DNA of 64,000 nucleotides from the NCBI GenBank assembly GCA_014763545.1, contig JACXVD010000009.1:1-64000 (forward strand), written 5' to 3'. Below are positions 57,199-64,000 of the stretch, piece by piece; positions within the stretch are counted from its first letter, which is position 1, and the number at the start of each line of letters is the position of its first letter. The translations under genes were made by a program, and so were the position numbers. The stretch is from Sphingomonadales bacterium. GTDB taxonomy: Bacteria; Pseudomonadota; Alphaproteobacteria; Sphingomonadales; Sphingomonadaceae. Under the pieces are notes generated by a model. The model made no database searches. It worked only from the letters and a program-made list of their open reading frames with translations, and was not told where the DNA came from.

Positions 57199-58410
57199 AT
57201 GAAACTTCCCGAACGAAAACTTCAGGCCATGGTGGAGAGGATCGACGGCGCGGCGATGCTGGCCAGCGTCGAAAGCTGGTGCGCGATCAACACCGGCACC
57301 GCCAATCTCGCGGGGCTGGCGCAGCAGGCTGCGGCGCTGGCGGATGCATTCTCCGCCCTGCCGGGAGAGCTCAAGCTGGTCGATCCCGCGCCGGTAACCG
57401 CGATCGACGCCGCCGGGCGGGAAGTCGCGAAGCAGCACGGCCAGCACCTTGTTCTCTCGGTCCGGCCCGGCGCCAACCGACGTGTGCTGCTGACCGGGCA
57501 CATGGACACGGTGTTCCCTGCCGATCATCCCTTCCAGCAGCAGCAATGGCTCGACGGCGAGACGCTGAATGGCCCCGGCGTCGCCGATATGAAGGGCGGC
57601 ATCGCGGTGATCCTCCACGCGCTGCTGGCGCTGGAGGCGAGCGATGCGGCCAGCGCCATCGGTTATGACGTGATGATCAATTCGGACGAGGAAACCGGCA
57701 GCCTCGCCTCTTCCGCGCTGATTGCCGAACTCGCGGCGGGCAAGCTCGCTGCGCTGACCTACGAACCCTCTGCCCTGCCCGACGGAACGCTCGCCCACGC
57801 GCGCGGCGGCAGCGGCAATTATTCGCTCACGGTCACCGGCAAGAGCGCGCACGCAGGCCGCAATCCGCAGGAAGGGCGCAACGCCATCGTCGCTGCCGCC
57901 GACATGGCGGTGCGGCTCAAGGCGATGACCCGTGCCGATCTCAATGTGAACCCGGCGAAGATCGACGGCGGCAGTGCGAACAATGTGGTGCCGGACCATG
58001 CCGTGCTGCGCTTCAACATCCGCCCGAAGAGCACCGAGGCGGCAGAAACATTTGCACGCGACCTCAATGCTTTGCTGCGCAGCATTGAGGCGGAACACGA
58101 AGTTTCGATCCATGTCCACGGCGGCATCACCCGCCCGCCCAAGCCGGTCGATGCACGCGCGCAGAAACTGTTCGACCTGGTGAAGGATTGCGGTGCACAA
58201 TTGGGCCAGTCCATCGCCTGGCAATCGAGCGGCGGCGTGTGCGATGGCAACAATATCGCGGCCTGCGGGGTGCCGGTGGTCGACACCATGGGCGTGCGCG
58301 GCGGCGCGATCCACTCGCCGCAGGAATTCCTGATTGTCCCTTCGCTGGCCGAACGCGCCGCGCTGTCCGCGCTGGTGCTGCACCGCCTTGCATCCGGAGA
58401 AGAGCTTTGA
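57199..58410 (+). CDS. M20-family zinc hydrolase in the arginine succinyltransferase operon
   Basis: 403 residues. Carboxypeptidase G2/ArgE-type M20 enzyme: LLTGHMDTVFPAD (H101, D103), NGPGVADMKGG (D130), NSDEETGS (E164 base, E165 ligand), and GKSAHAGRNPQEGRNA for the dimerisation domain. Start ATG at 57199. Its stop overlaps astA. Because AstE (N-succinylglutamate desuccinylase) is not seen, this deacylase could supply that step (inference); other amide substrates are possible. Confidence 0.85.
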   Translation: MKLPERKLQAMVERIDGAAMLASVESWCAINTGTANLAGLAQQAAALADAFSALPGELKLVDPAPVTAIDAAGREVAKQHGQHLVLSVRPGANRRVLLTGHMDTVFPADHPFQQQQWLDGETLNGPGVADMKGGIAVILHALLALEASDAASAIGYDVMINSDEETGSLASSALIAELAAGKLAALTYEPSALPDGTLAHARGGSGNYSLTVTGKSAHAGRNPQEGRNAIVAAADMAVRLKAMTRADLNVNPAKIDGGSANNVVPDHAVLRFNIRPKSTEAAETFARDLNALLRSIEAEHEVSIHVHGGITRPPKPVDARAQKLFDLVKDCGAQLGQSIAWQSSGGVCDGNNIAACGVPVVDTMGVRGGAIHSPQEFLIVPSLAERAALSALVLHRLASGEEL

Positions 58411-59423
58411 CCTTTGTCCTGCGCGCTGCGCGCCCCGAACATCTCGAACATCTCTACGAGATGGCCAAGCTGACCGGTGGCGGCTTCACCAATCTGCCGC
58501 CCGACCGCAAGGCGCTGGGCCGCAAGCTGGAACGCGCGGCTGAAGCTTTCGCGCGCGACGAAGATACGGTGGCGGACGAACAATTCGTGCTGGTGCTCGA
58601 AAACACGCAGAACCGCACGGTCCGCGGCACCTGCCAGTTGATGACGCAGGTCGGCCAGCAATGGCCGTTCTATTCCTATCGGCTGACCACGCTGACCCAG
58701 CATTCGAAAGAGCTCGACCGCACGGTGCGGGCTGAAATGCTCAACCTCGTCACCGATCTCGAAGGGTCGAGCGAGGTCGGCGGGCTGTTCCTCCACCCCA
58801 ACGAACGCGCCGGCGGGCTCGGCCTGCTGCTGGCGCGCAGCCGGTACCTGTTCATCGCCATGCACCGCCCACGCTTCGGCGATCGCATCCTGGCCGAACT
58901 GCGCGGGATCATCGACGAACGCGGCGGCTCGCCCTTCTGGGACGGGGTCGCCGGGCGGTTCTTCGGCATGAGCTTTCAGGAGGCGGACTATTTCAACGCC
59001 ATCAACGGCAACCAGTTCATCGCCGATCTGATGCCCAAGCACCCGGTCTATATCGCGATGCTGTCCGAAACCGCGCGCAGCGCGATCGGCGTGCCCCACC
59101 CCACCGGCCGGGCGGCGATGCGGATGCTGGAAACCGAAGGCTTCAACTACGAAGGCTATGTCGACATTTTCGATGGCGGCCCGACGATGACCGCGCGGAC
59201 CGACCAGGTGCGCAGCATCGCCGAAGCCTGCCGCTGCGAACTGGTGGGGACGGAGCTGGAGGAAGGCGAACGCGCCATCCTCGCGACCGGCCACCTCGCC
59301 AGCTTCCGCGCCTGCTACGGCGCACGCGCGATCAACGAAGACGGCACCATCGCGATCGACAGCCGCAGCGCCGACCTGCTCGACCTGCGGCCCGGCGATA
59401 CGGTGTGGAGCGTGACGCGGTGA
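58407..59423 (+). CDS. astA: Arginine N-succinyltransferase
   Basis: 338 residues. First step of the AST pathway. FVLRAARPEHLEHLYEMAKLTGGGFTNLPPD at the start (key GGFTNLP), YSYRLTTLTQHSKEL, SSEVGGLFLHP, GRFFGMSFQEADYF and GRAAMRMLETEGFNYEGYVDIFDGGPT. Start is TTG overlapping the M20 stop (TTGA). Confidence 0.94.
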   Translation: MTFVLRAARPEHLEHLYEMAKLTGGGFTNLPPDRKALGRKLERAAEAFARDEDTVADEQFVLVLENTQNRTVRGTCQLMTQVGQQWPFYSYRLTTLTQHSKELDRTVRAEMLNLVTDLEGSSEVGGLFLHPNERAGGLGLLLARSRYLFIAMHRPRFGDRILAELRGIIDERGGSPFWDGVAGRFFGMSFQEADYFNAINGNQFIADLMPKHPVYIAMLSETARSAIGVPHPTGRAAMRMLETEGFNYEGYVDIFDGGPTMTARTDQVRSIAEACRCELVGTELEEGERAILATGHLASFRACYGARAINEDGTIAIDSRSADLLDLRPGDTVWSVTR

Positions 59424-60670
59424 AGCTGGTCGAGATCAATTTCGACGGCATCGTCGGCCCCAGCCACAATTATGCCGGGCTCAGCCTTGGCAATCTCGCC
59501 GCGACCGCCAATGCGGGCGAGAGTTCCTATCCCCGCGCGGCGGCGTTGCAGGGTGTCGCCAAGATGCGCGGGAACATGGCGCGCGGGCTGGCGCAGGGCT
59601 TCCTGCTGCCCCTGCCCCGCCCGAACCATGGCCTGATCGACGCCCTGGCGCTGGACGAGCAGGCGCCGCGCGCCTTGCTCGCCGCCGCATGGTCGGCCAG
59701 TTCGATGTGGACCGCCAACGCCGCCACCGTCTCGCCCGCGCCGGATACGGCGGATGGGCGCTGCCACCTGACTGCCGCCAATCTCGTCACCATGCTGCAC
59801 CGATCGCAGGAATGGCCCGATACGGCGCGCCAGTTGCGGGTCGCCTTTGCCGACAGTGCCCATTTTGCGGTTCACGACGCGGTTCCCCCGGCTTTCGGCG
59901 ACGAAGGCGCGGCGAACCACATGCGCCTGTGCACCGCCCATGATGCGCCGGGGGTGGAAGTGTTCGTCTATGGCCGGACGGGCGGCAAATTCCCCGCCCG
60001 CCAGCACGAACAGGCCAGCCGCGCGGTCGCGCGCCTGCATGGCCTCACCCCTGCACGGACGGTGTTCGTCGAACAGAACCCGGTCGCAATCGAGGCAGGC
60101 GCGTTCCACAACGATGTGGTGGCGGTCGCCAACGGCAATGTGCTGTTCACCCATGCCGAGGCCTTCGCGGACCAGCAGGGTGCCTATGGCGCGATCCGCG
60201 ATGCGTTCCCCGAACTCGAAGTGGTCGAGGTGCCCAGCGAGGCGGTCAGCCTGGCCGAAGCGATCAAAACCTATCTGTTCAACGCGCAGCTGCTGACCCT
60301 GCCCGCCGGCGAAATGGCGCTGGTCGTGCCCGAAGAGTGCCGCGAAAGTGCGGCGGTGTGGGGCTGGTGCGAGGGTATGCTGGCCGGCAACGGGCCGATC
60401 CGGCAGGTCATCCCGGTCGATGTCCGCCAGTCGATGGCCAATGGCGGCGGCCCCGCCTGCCTGCGCCTGCGCGTGGTGGCGGACCCGGCCACGGTCGATC
60501 CGCGCTTCCTGCTCGACGAGGCCAAGGCCGATCTCCTCGAGCGGGTGATTGGCGCGCATTGGCCCGAACAGATCGACCCTGCCGACATTGGCAGCCCCGC
60601 CCTCGCGCGCGATGTCGTCGCCGCGCGGGGCAAGCTGCTCGAGGCGCTCGATCTTTCGTGTCTTGCTTAA
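59420..60670 (+). CDS. astB: N-succinylarginine dihydrolase
   Basis: 416 residues. Second AST step, amidinotransferase fold. EINFDGIVGPSHNYAGLSLGN, GFLLPLPRPNHGLIDA, AFHNDVVAVANGNVLF and the catalytic cysteine in MANGGGPACLRLRVV. Starts with GTG overlapping the astA stop (GTGA). Confidence 0.95.
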   Translation: MKLVEINFDGIVGPSHNYAGLSLGNLAATANAGESSYPRAAALQGVAKMRGNMARGLAQGFLLPLPRPNHGLIDALALDEQAPRALLAAAWSASSMWTANAATVSPAPDTADGRCHLTAANLVTMLHRSQEWPDTARQLRVAFADSAHFAVHDAVPPAFGDEGAANHMRLCTAHDAPGVEVFVYGRTGGKFPARQHEQASRAVARLHGLTPARTVFVEQNPVAIEAGAFHNDVVAVANGNVLFTHAEAFADQQGAYGAIRDAFPELEVVEVPSEAVSLAEAIKTYLFNAQLLTLPAGEMALVVPEECRESAAVWGWCEGMLAGNGPIRQVIPVDVRQSMANGGGPACLRLRVVADPATVDPRFLLDEAKADLLERVIGAHWPEQIDPADIGSPALARDVVAARGKLLEALDLSCLA

Positions 60671-60795
60671 TGGGTTAACGCGCTGGACTGCGCGTCGCCC
60701 TGCTTTACACTGCGATTCCCGTTAACTTTCGCCTTGCGCAGCAATCCGCGGCTGGCACGCTGCTTGCAGCATCAGGCGTTAACGAAAGGATGCGC

Positions 60796-61041
60796 ATGTT
60801 GGGCAAGATCGGCCGGTTGTTTGTCATCAAGACGAAGCTTGAGGCATATCTGATCATCTATGCCCTCGCGCTCGGCGCATGCGAGCGCGGCAGCGCCTAT
60901 CTGACCCGCTTCCCCGGCTGGGGCGGCAAGCTGCTGTTCCTCGCCTGCACCTGCGCCGTGTTCATGGCCGGGGCGAAGATCCTCGATGCGCTGAAATATG
61001 AAAAGCTGCGCGCGGAGACGGCGAAGCTCACCGTCGATTAG
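60796..61041 (+). CDS. Small conserved membrane protein
   Basis: 81 residues. IGRLFVIKTKLEAYLIIYALALGACERG is followed by a second hydrophobic helix, LLFLACTCAVFMAGAKIL, and a charged tail (LKYEKLRAETAKLTVD). Two membrane helices; unknown function. AAAGGA precedes; ATG 60796 has better spacing than ATG 60790. Its stop lies just beyond the 3' end of the convergent tmRNA gene. Confidence 0.7.
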   Translation: MLGKIGRLFVIKTKLEAYLIIYALALGACERGSAYLTRFPGWGGKLLFLACTCAVFMAGAKILDALKYEKLRAETAKLTVD

Positions 61042-61054
61042 CTGTCAGGGTCGG

Positions 61055-61425
61055 AGGAGGTGGAGGGTTTCTGTTGCTACGTACCCTCCGGACGCCCGGA
61101 ATCCGCTTCTGTTGACCGGTGGGTCCAACCGCGTTCTAACTTTGTAACTTCAGGGCGTTAGCCCCTAGAATTACGCAGCGAGAGCAAGTGCTTCGTTGTC
61201 GTTGGCACTTATTGGGTTTTGAGCCTTTAACGGGTTACTCAGCCCGGGCGAAAACAGTGCTTTTCAACACACGTCGATCCTGGTTCGGCCCCGTCAACAC
61301 CCCTGCGACAACAGGGCCCTTCCCAATGCGGGGAGGTGGTGATGGTGGAGCCGCCGGGTACTGCCCCCGGGTCCGTTGTGCCTATTGCACACCGCAATTT
61401 ATCGCCATAGCCGGTCGAAACCGGC
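61055..61425 (-). ncRNA. ssrA: tmRNA, two-piece permuted form
   Basis: Rescues stalled ribosomes. On minus, the acceptor piece comes first: it ends GGGGGCAGTACCCGGCGGCTCCACCA-like (T-arm, then GGCTCC-ACCA with CCA at 61345-61343). An intervening segment of about 50 nt follows, then the coding piece begins GGGGCCGAACC at 61292; GGGGCC pairs with GGCTCC of the acceptor. The tag frame at 61206-61171 reads ANDNEALALAA and stops with TAA. The permuted order (CCA piece before tag piece) is the alphaproteobacterial arrangement. Ends are approximate; a GGAGGGT/ACCCTCC hairpin (61089-61062) lies near the 3' end. Confidence 0.95.
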
Positions 61426-61431
61426 AGGCCC

Positions 61432-61459
61432 TATATAGGCGCTGGCGGATTAATGTGAA
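61432..61459 (-). promoter_or_regulatory. Candidate tmRNA promoter
   Basis: On minus, TTCACA (61459-61454) and TATATA (61437-61432) are separated by 16 nt. The predicted start near 61425 is just upstream of the acceptor piece. Confidence 0.65.
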
Positions 61460-61538
61460 GTGAGCGTTTGCTCGTTCCACCGGCCGCGTCACGGCGCGAC
61501 CGATGGCTCGTCCTTCGCTGTCCGGACGCGGCTCGGAA

Positions 61539-61946
61539 CTATTTCTTCAGCGCGTCGCGGATTTCGGTCAGCAGCTCGACCTCGGTCGGCCCGGCGGGGG
61601 CAGCCTCTTCCTTGGGCATCAGCTTGTTGGCGTAGCGCACCAGCATGAAGATCACGAAGGCCAGGATCACGAAATTGATCACCACCGAGATGAAATCGCC
61701 ATAGGCCAGCACATTGGCCCCGGCCTCGCGCGCCTTGGCCAGTGGGGTGCCGGGTTCGACCGTGCCGCTGAGCACGACATATTTGCTCGAAAAATCCACA
61801 TCGCCGCCAACCGCGCCGATCAGCGGCATGATCAGATCGTCGGTCAACGCCGTCACGATCTTGCCGAATGCCGCGCCGATGATCACCGCGACCGCGAGAT
61901 CCATGACATTACCGCGCGCGATGAAATCCCGGAATTCCTTGAGCAT
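61539..61946 (-). CDS. mscL: Large-conductance mechanosensitive channel MscL (copy 1)
   Basis: 135 residues. [40 protein letters not shown] is the MscL N-terminal gate helix, then a periplasmic loop with DFSSKYVVL, the second helix [19 protein letters not shown] and a C-terminal helix. GGAGGGTTGC precedes the ATG. Follows copy 2 by 38 bp. Confidence 0.95.
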   Translation of the reverse strand: MLKEFRDFIARGNVMDLAVAVIIGAAFGKIVTALTDDLIMPLIGAVGGDVDFSSKYVVLSGTVEPGTPLAKAREAGANVLAYGDFISVVINFVILAFVIFMLVRYANKLMPKEEAAPAGPTEVELLTEIRDALKK

Positions 61947-61984
61947 GCAACCCTCCACCTCAGTGATGCAGGGCGGATATTGCA

Positions 61985-62476
61985 TTATCCCGCCGGTCTC
62001 GCAACGCCCGCCCGTCCGGCGCGCATTTCGGCGAGAATCTGCTTCAGCACATCGAGTTGGGGATCGGTCGGCACCGTATCGCTGGCCGAACTGTCTTCGG
62101 TGTTCTTGCGCTCTTCCTCGATCTTGTCGAGAATCTCGTTCACCACCTTGGCCAGCAGGAACAGCGCGACGGAGAGGATAAAGAAATTGACCACCTGGGT
62201 GAGGAAATCGCCATAGCCGATCATCGCCACGCCGGCGGCCTTCAACTCCGCATAATTGGTCGCACTGCCCGTGTAATTGGGCGGTAGCTCGCCCAACCGG
62301 ATGAACCAGTTCGAGAAGTCCACACTGCCGAACAGCCAGCCAATGAACGGCATCAGGATGCTTTCGGTCAGCGACGTCGTGATCTTGCCGAAAGCCGCGC
62401 CGATCACTACGCCGACGGCCAGGTTCAACACATTGCCGCGGGCGATGAATTTCCTGAATTCGTTGAATAGTGTCAC
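61985..62476 (-). CDS. MscL paralog (copy 2)
   Basis: 163 residues, longer than copy 1. Gate helix [29 protein letters not shown], periplasmic loop with [17 protein letters not shown], second helix [22 protein letters not shown], and an extended charged C-terminus ([15 protein letters not shown]). GTG start at 62476 with AGGAGG close by. Divergent from lemA. Confidence 0.93.
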   Translation of the reverse strand: MTLFNEFRKFIARGNVLNLAVGVVIGAAFGKITTSLTESILMPFIGWLFGSVDFSNWFIRLGELPPNYTGSATNYAELKAAGVAMIGYGDFLTQVVNFFILSVALFLLAKVVNEILDKIEEERKNTEDSSASDTVPTDPQLDVLKQILAEMRAGRAGVARPAG

Positions 62477-62599
62477 GTGACCTCCTTCGGTAATCAACCT
62501 TGCAAAAAACCCGCCGAATGGGGTCTGCGTTCCTTGAACCGCCCCGCTGGTGTGCTATTTACGCAATACAGACTGCTTGTCGTGGAAGGACCGCTTTCG

Positions 62600-63280
62600 A
62601 TGAACCTTGCCAACCTGCGCCGTTTCGCGCTCGTCGCTCTCGCCTCGCTGGGCCTCGCCTCCTGCGGAATCAACACGGTTCCGACCAAGGAAGAAGCCGC
62701 CAAGGCGCAATGGGCCAATGTCGAAAGCGCGATGCAGCGCCGGGCCGACTTGATTCCCAATCTCGTCTCGGTGGTCCAGGCCGCCGCGATCAGCGAGAAG
62801 GATATCCTGACCCAGGTGATCGACGCCCGCGCCCGCGCCACCTCGATCAACATCACGACCGATGATCTTTCGAACCCGGAAGAATTCGCCAAGTTCAACG
62901 CGGCGCAGAACCAGCTGACCCAGGCGCTGGGCCAGTTGCGCACCGTGGTGGAAGCCTATCCCCAACTCGCCAGCCAGCCGCGCTTCGCCGACCTGATGGT
63001 CGCGCTGGAAGAGGCGAACAACATGATCAACACCGAGATCGTGCGCTACAACGAGAAGGCGCAGGATTATAACACCACGATCCGCACCTTCCCTGCGACC
63101 ATCGCGGCGAACGTCGTTTACGGCTCCAAGCCGCTCGAATATTTCAAGGCCGACGAGAAGGGTAAGGAAAACCCGACCGTGGACATGAGCGGGATCACCG
63201 GCAGCGGTCAGCCCGCCGCCGCCCCCGCCGCCAGCAATGACAACACGGCGGCCACCGGCGCGGCAGCCGCCACCAACTGA
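62600..63280 (+). CDS. lemA: LemA family lipoprotein
   Basis: 226 residues. Lipobox LGLASC (Cys22). LemA core: WANVESAMQRRADLIPNLVSVVQAAA, LTQALGQLRTVVEAYPQLAS, FADLMVALEEANNMINTEIVRYNEKAQDYN (key parts) and a Pro/Ala-rich tail. Function poorly defined. Followed by two TPM-domain genes, the usual LemA-TPM partners. Confidence 0.93.
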   Translation: MNLANLRRFALVALASLGLASCGINTVPTKEEAAKAQWANVESAMQRRADLIPNLVSVVQAAAISEKDILTQVIDARARATSINITTDDLSNPEEFAKFNAAQNQLTQALGQLRTVVEAYPQLASQPRFADLMVALEEANNMINTEIVRYNEKAQDYNTTIRTFPATIAANVVYGSKPLEYFKADEKGKENPTVDMSGITGSGQPAAAPAASNDNTAATGAAAATN

Positions 63281-63288
63281 GCCGGCCG

Positions 63289-63813
63289 GTGCGGGCTGCA
63301 CTATCGCTGTTGATGATGCTCTCGGCCTGCAACACCCAGGCCGAGAGCTCTCCCGCCCCGTCTGCACCGGTAGTCGATAAGGCAGACATCCTGCCGGAAG
63401 GCGCGGAAATGCAGCTCAACGCGAAGCTGACCGGCATTTGGCGGGACACTCGCACCGCCATCGTCGTGGCAACCGTGCCAACGCTGGAAGGTAAGTCGAT
63501 CGATCAGGCCGCCTACGACATGTATAACAGCTGGGGAATCGGCGATCGCCGGACAAACCGCGGCCTGCTCATCCTCGTGGCGCCAACCGAGAGGAAAGTG
63601 CGCATCGAAGTCGGCTGCGGGATGGAATCGATTATCACCAATCCGGTCGCCAAGAAGGTCATCGACCAGGAGATGATCCCCGGTTTTCGCCGTGACGATG
63701 CCCCCGGCGCGATTAACGCGGGCGTCGATGCGCTGGCGGCGGAGATTGCTCATGGCAGGGACACGGGACCCGTCTCGCCCGCCTGCACGGCAATGATGAA
63801 GAAGGCAGCATGA
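63289..63813 (+). CDS. TPM-domain lipoprotein
   Basis: 174 residues. Short signal peptide with lipobox LSAC. TPM/DUF477 domain: VVDKADILPEGAEMQLNAKL, SIDQAAYDMYNSWGIGDRRTNRGLLILVAP, VRIEVGCGMESIITN. Start GTG at 63289 (ATG 63313 possible). Stop overlaps the next gene's start (ATGA). Cys residues late in the domain (CTAMMKKAA) are unusual. Confidence 0.85.
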   Translation: MRAALSLLMMLSACNTQAESSPAPSAPVVDKADILPEGAEMQLNAKLTGIWRDTRTAIVVATVPTLEGKSIDQAAYDMYNSWGIGDRRTNRGLLILVAPTERKVRIEVGCGMESIITNPVAKKVIDQEMIPGFRRDDAPGAINAGVDALAAEIAHGRDTGPVSPACTAMMKKAA

Positions 63814-64000
63814 AAAGGCTTTCGATTTTTCTCGGCATGTTCCTCGCGCTGTGGCTCGCGCTCGTTCCGGGCGCGGCCATGGCGCAGGATTATCCGCCGG
63901 TTCCGCAAGGGCCGGTGTATGATGGCGCGAACATGCTGTCGCCGCAGACGGTCGCCACGCTCGACGCGCAGCTGCGCGAATATAACAAGACCACCGGGCG
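63810..64000 (+). CDS. TPM-domain protein, 5' part only
   Basis: Cut by the right edge; 63 complete codons visible. Signal peptide (LSIFLGMFLALWLALVPGAAMAQ), then VYDGANMLSPQTVATLDAQLREYNKTTG, the beginning of a TPM domain. Probably a larger YgcG-like membrane-anchored TPM protein. Overlaps the preceding gene by 4 bp. Confidence 0.85.
   Translation, partial: MKRLSIFLGMFLALWLALVPGAAMAQDYPPVPQGPVYDGANMLSPQTVATLDAQLREYNKTTG

Noticed and set aside
61188-61463. Plus-strand frame of about 90 codons over the tmRNA region
   Set aside because: No family pattern, and the minus strand carries the tmRNA tag and CCA end.

Overview
The window looks like a chromosomal segment of a sphingomonad alphaproteobacterium, probably near the Erythrobacter/Altererythrobacter/Novosphingobium group. 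The composition is GC-rich throughout. The F1 operon atpHAGDC stands alone without F0 genes. There is a split (two-piece, permuted) tmRNA with the tag ANDNEALALAA. Gene families typical of alphaproteobacteria are present: CobT, HdaA-like, DUF1153, DUF2794 and EpsC-type serine acetyltransferase. Placement below order level is inference. About 61 protein genes and one structural RNA can be supported, and coding density is high. The only long stretch without a recognisable gene is 20674-21260.

Region 1 (1-9147, minus strand) is the least ordinary part. It holds an exported CHAT-type caspase-like protease with helical repeats, a two-partner-secretion outer-membrane transporter (TpsB) and a giant glycine-rich TpsA exoprotein that runs off the left edge. 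All three are co-directional with 33- and 44-bp gaps and look like one operon. Region 2 (9352-19722) has two small exported proteins, cobT, a transaldolase/fructose-6-phosphate aldolase, several exported proteins of unknown role, priA and a secreted gluzincin-like protein. Region 3 (19762-25486, minus) carries two CPBP membrane protease genes, an AraC regulator, and an overlapping trio DUF1203 / Ada / PEP-mutase-like protein. Region 4 (25591-32553, plus) has a membrane-bound trypsin-like protease, the F1-ATP synthase operon with its terminator, and a DUF1153 regulator.

Region 5 (32620-45933) is mixed: an HNH nuclease, glmU, a putative abortive-infection (putAbiC-like) membrane protein, an SDR, membrane proteins (two are DUF4328 paralogs), EpsC-type cysE, an Hda-like protein, purM plus a purN fused to a YjbR/MmcQ domain, ndk and a lipoprotein. 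Region 6 (45990-53638) is envelope and housekeeping: holC and pepA on minus, then the classic lptD-surA-pdxA-rsmA operon on plus. Region 7 (53740-60670) holds an internally deleted DODA-type dioxygenase remnant, an M15 peptidase, malate synthase G, and an M20 hydrolase-astA-astB operon for arginine catabolism. Region 8 (60796-64000) has a small membrane protein, the tmRNA gene, two tandem mscL paralogs, and a lemA-TPM-TPM cluster cut by the right edge.

Many downstream genes in operons begin with TTG or GTG inside the previous stop codon (TTGA/GTGA overlaps), which suggests widespread translational coupling. Strongest points for follow-up: the CHAT-TpsB-TpsA operon, the PurN-YjbR fusion, the dioxygenase remnant, the orphan putAbiC gene, the hairpin burying the start of the 36827 gene, and the tandem mscL pair.
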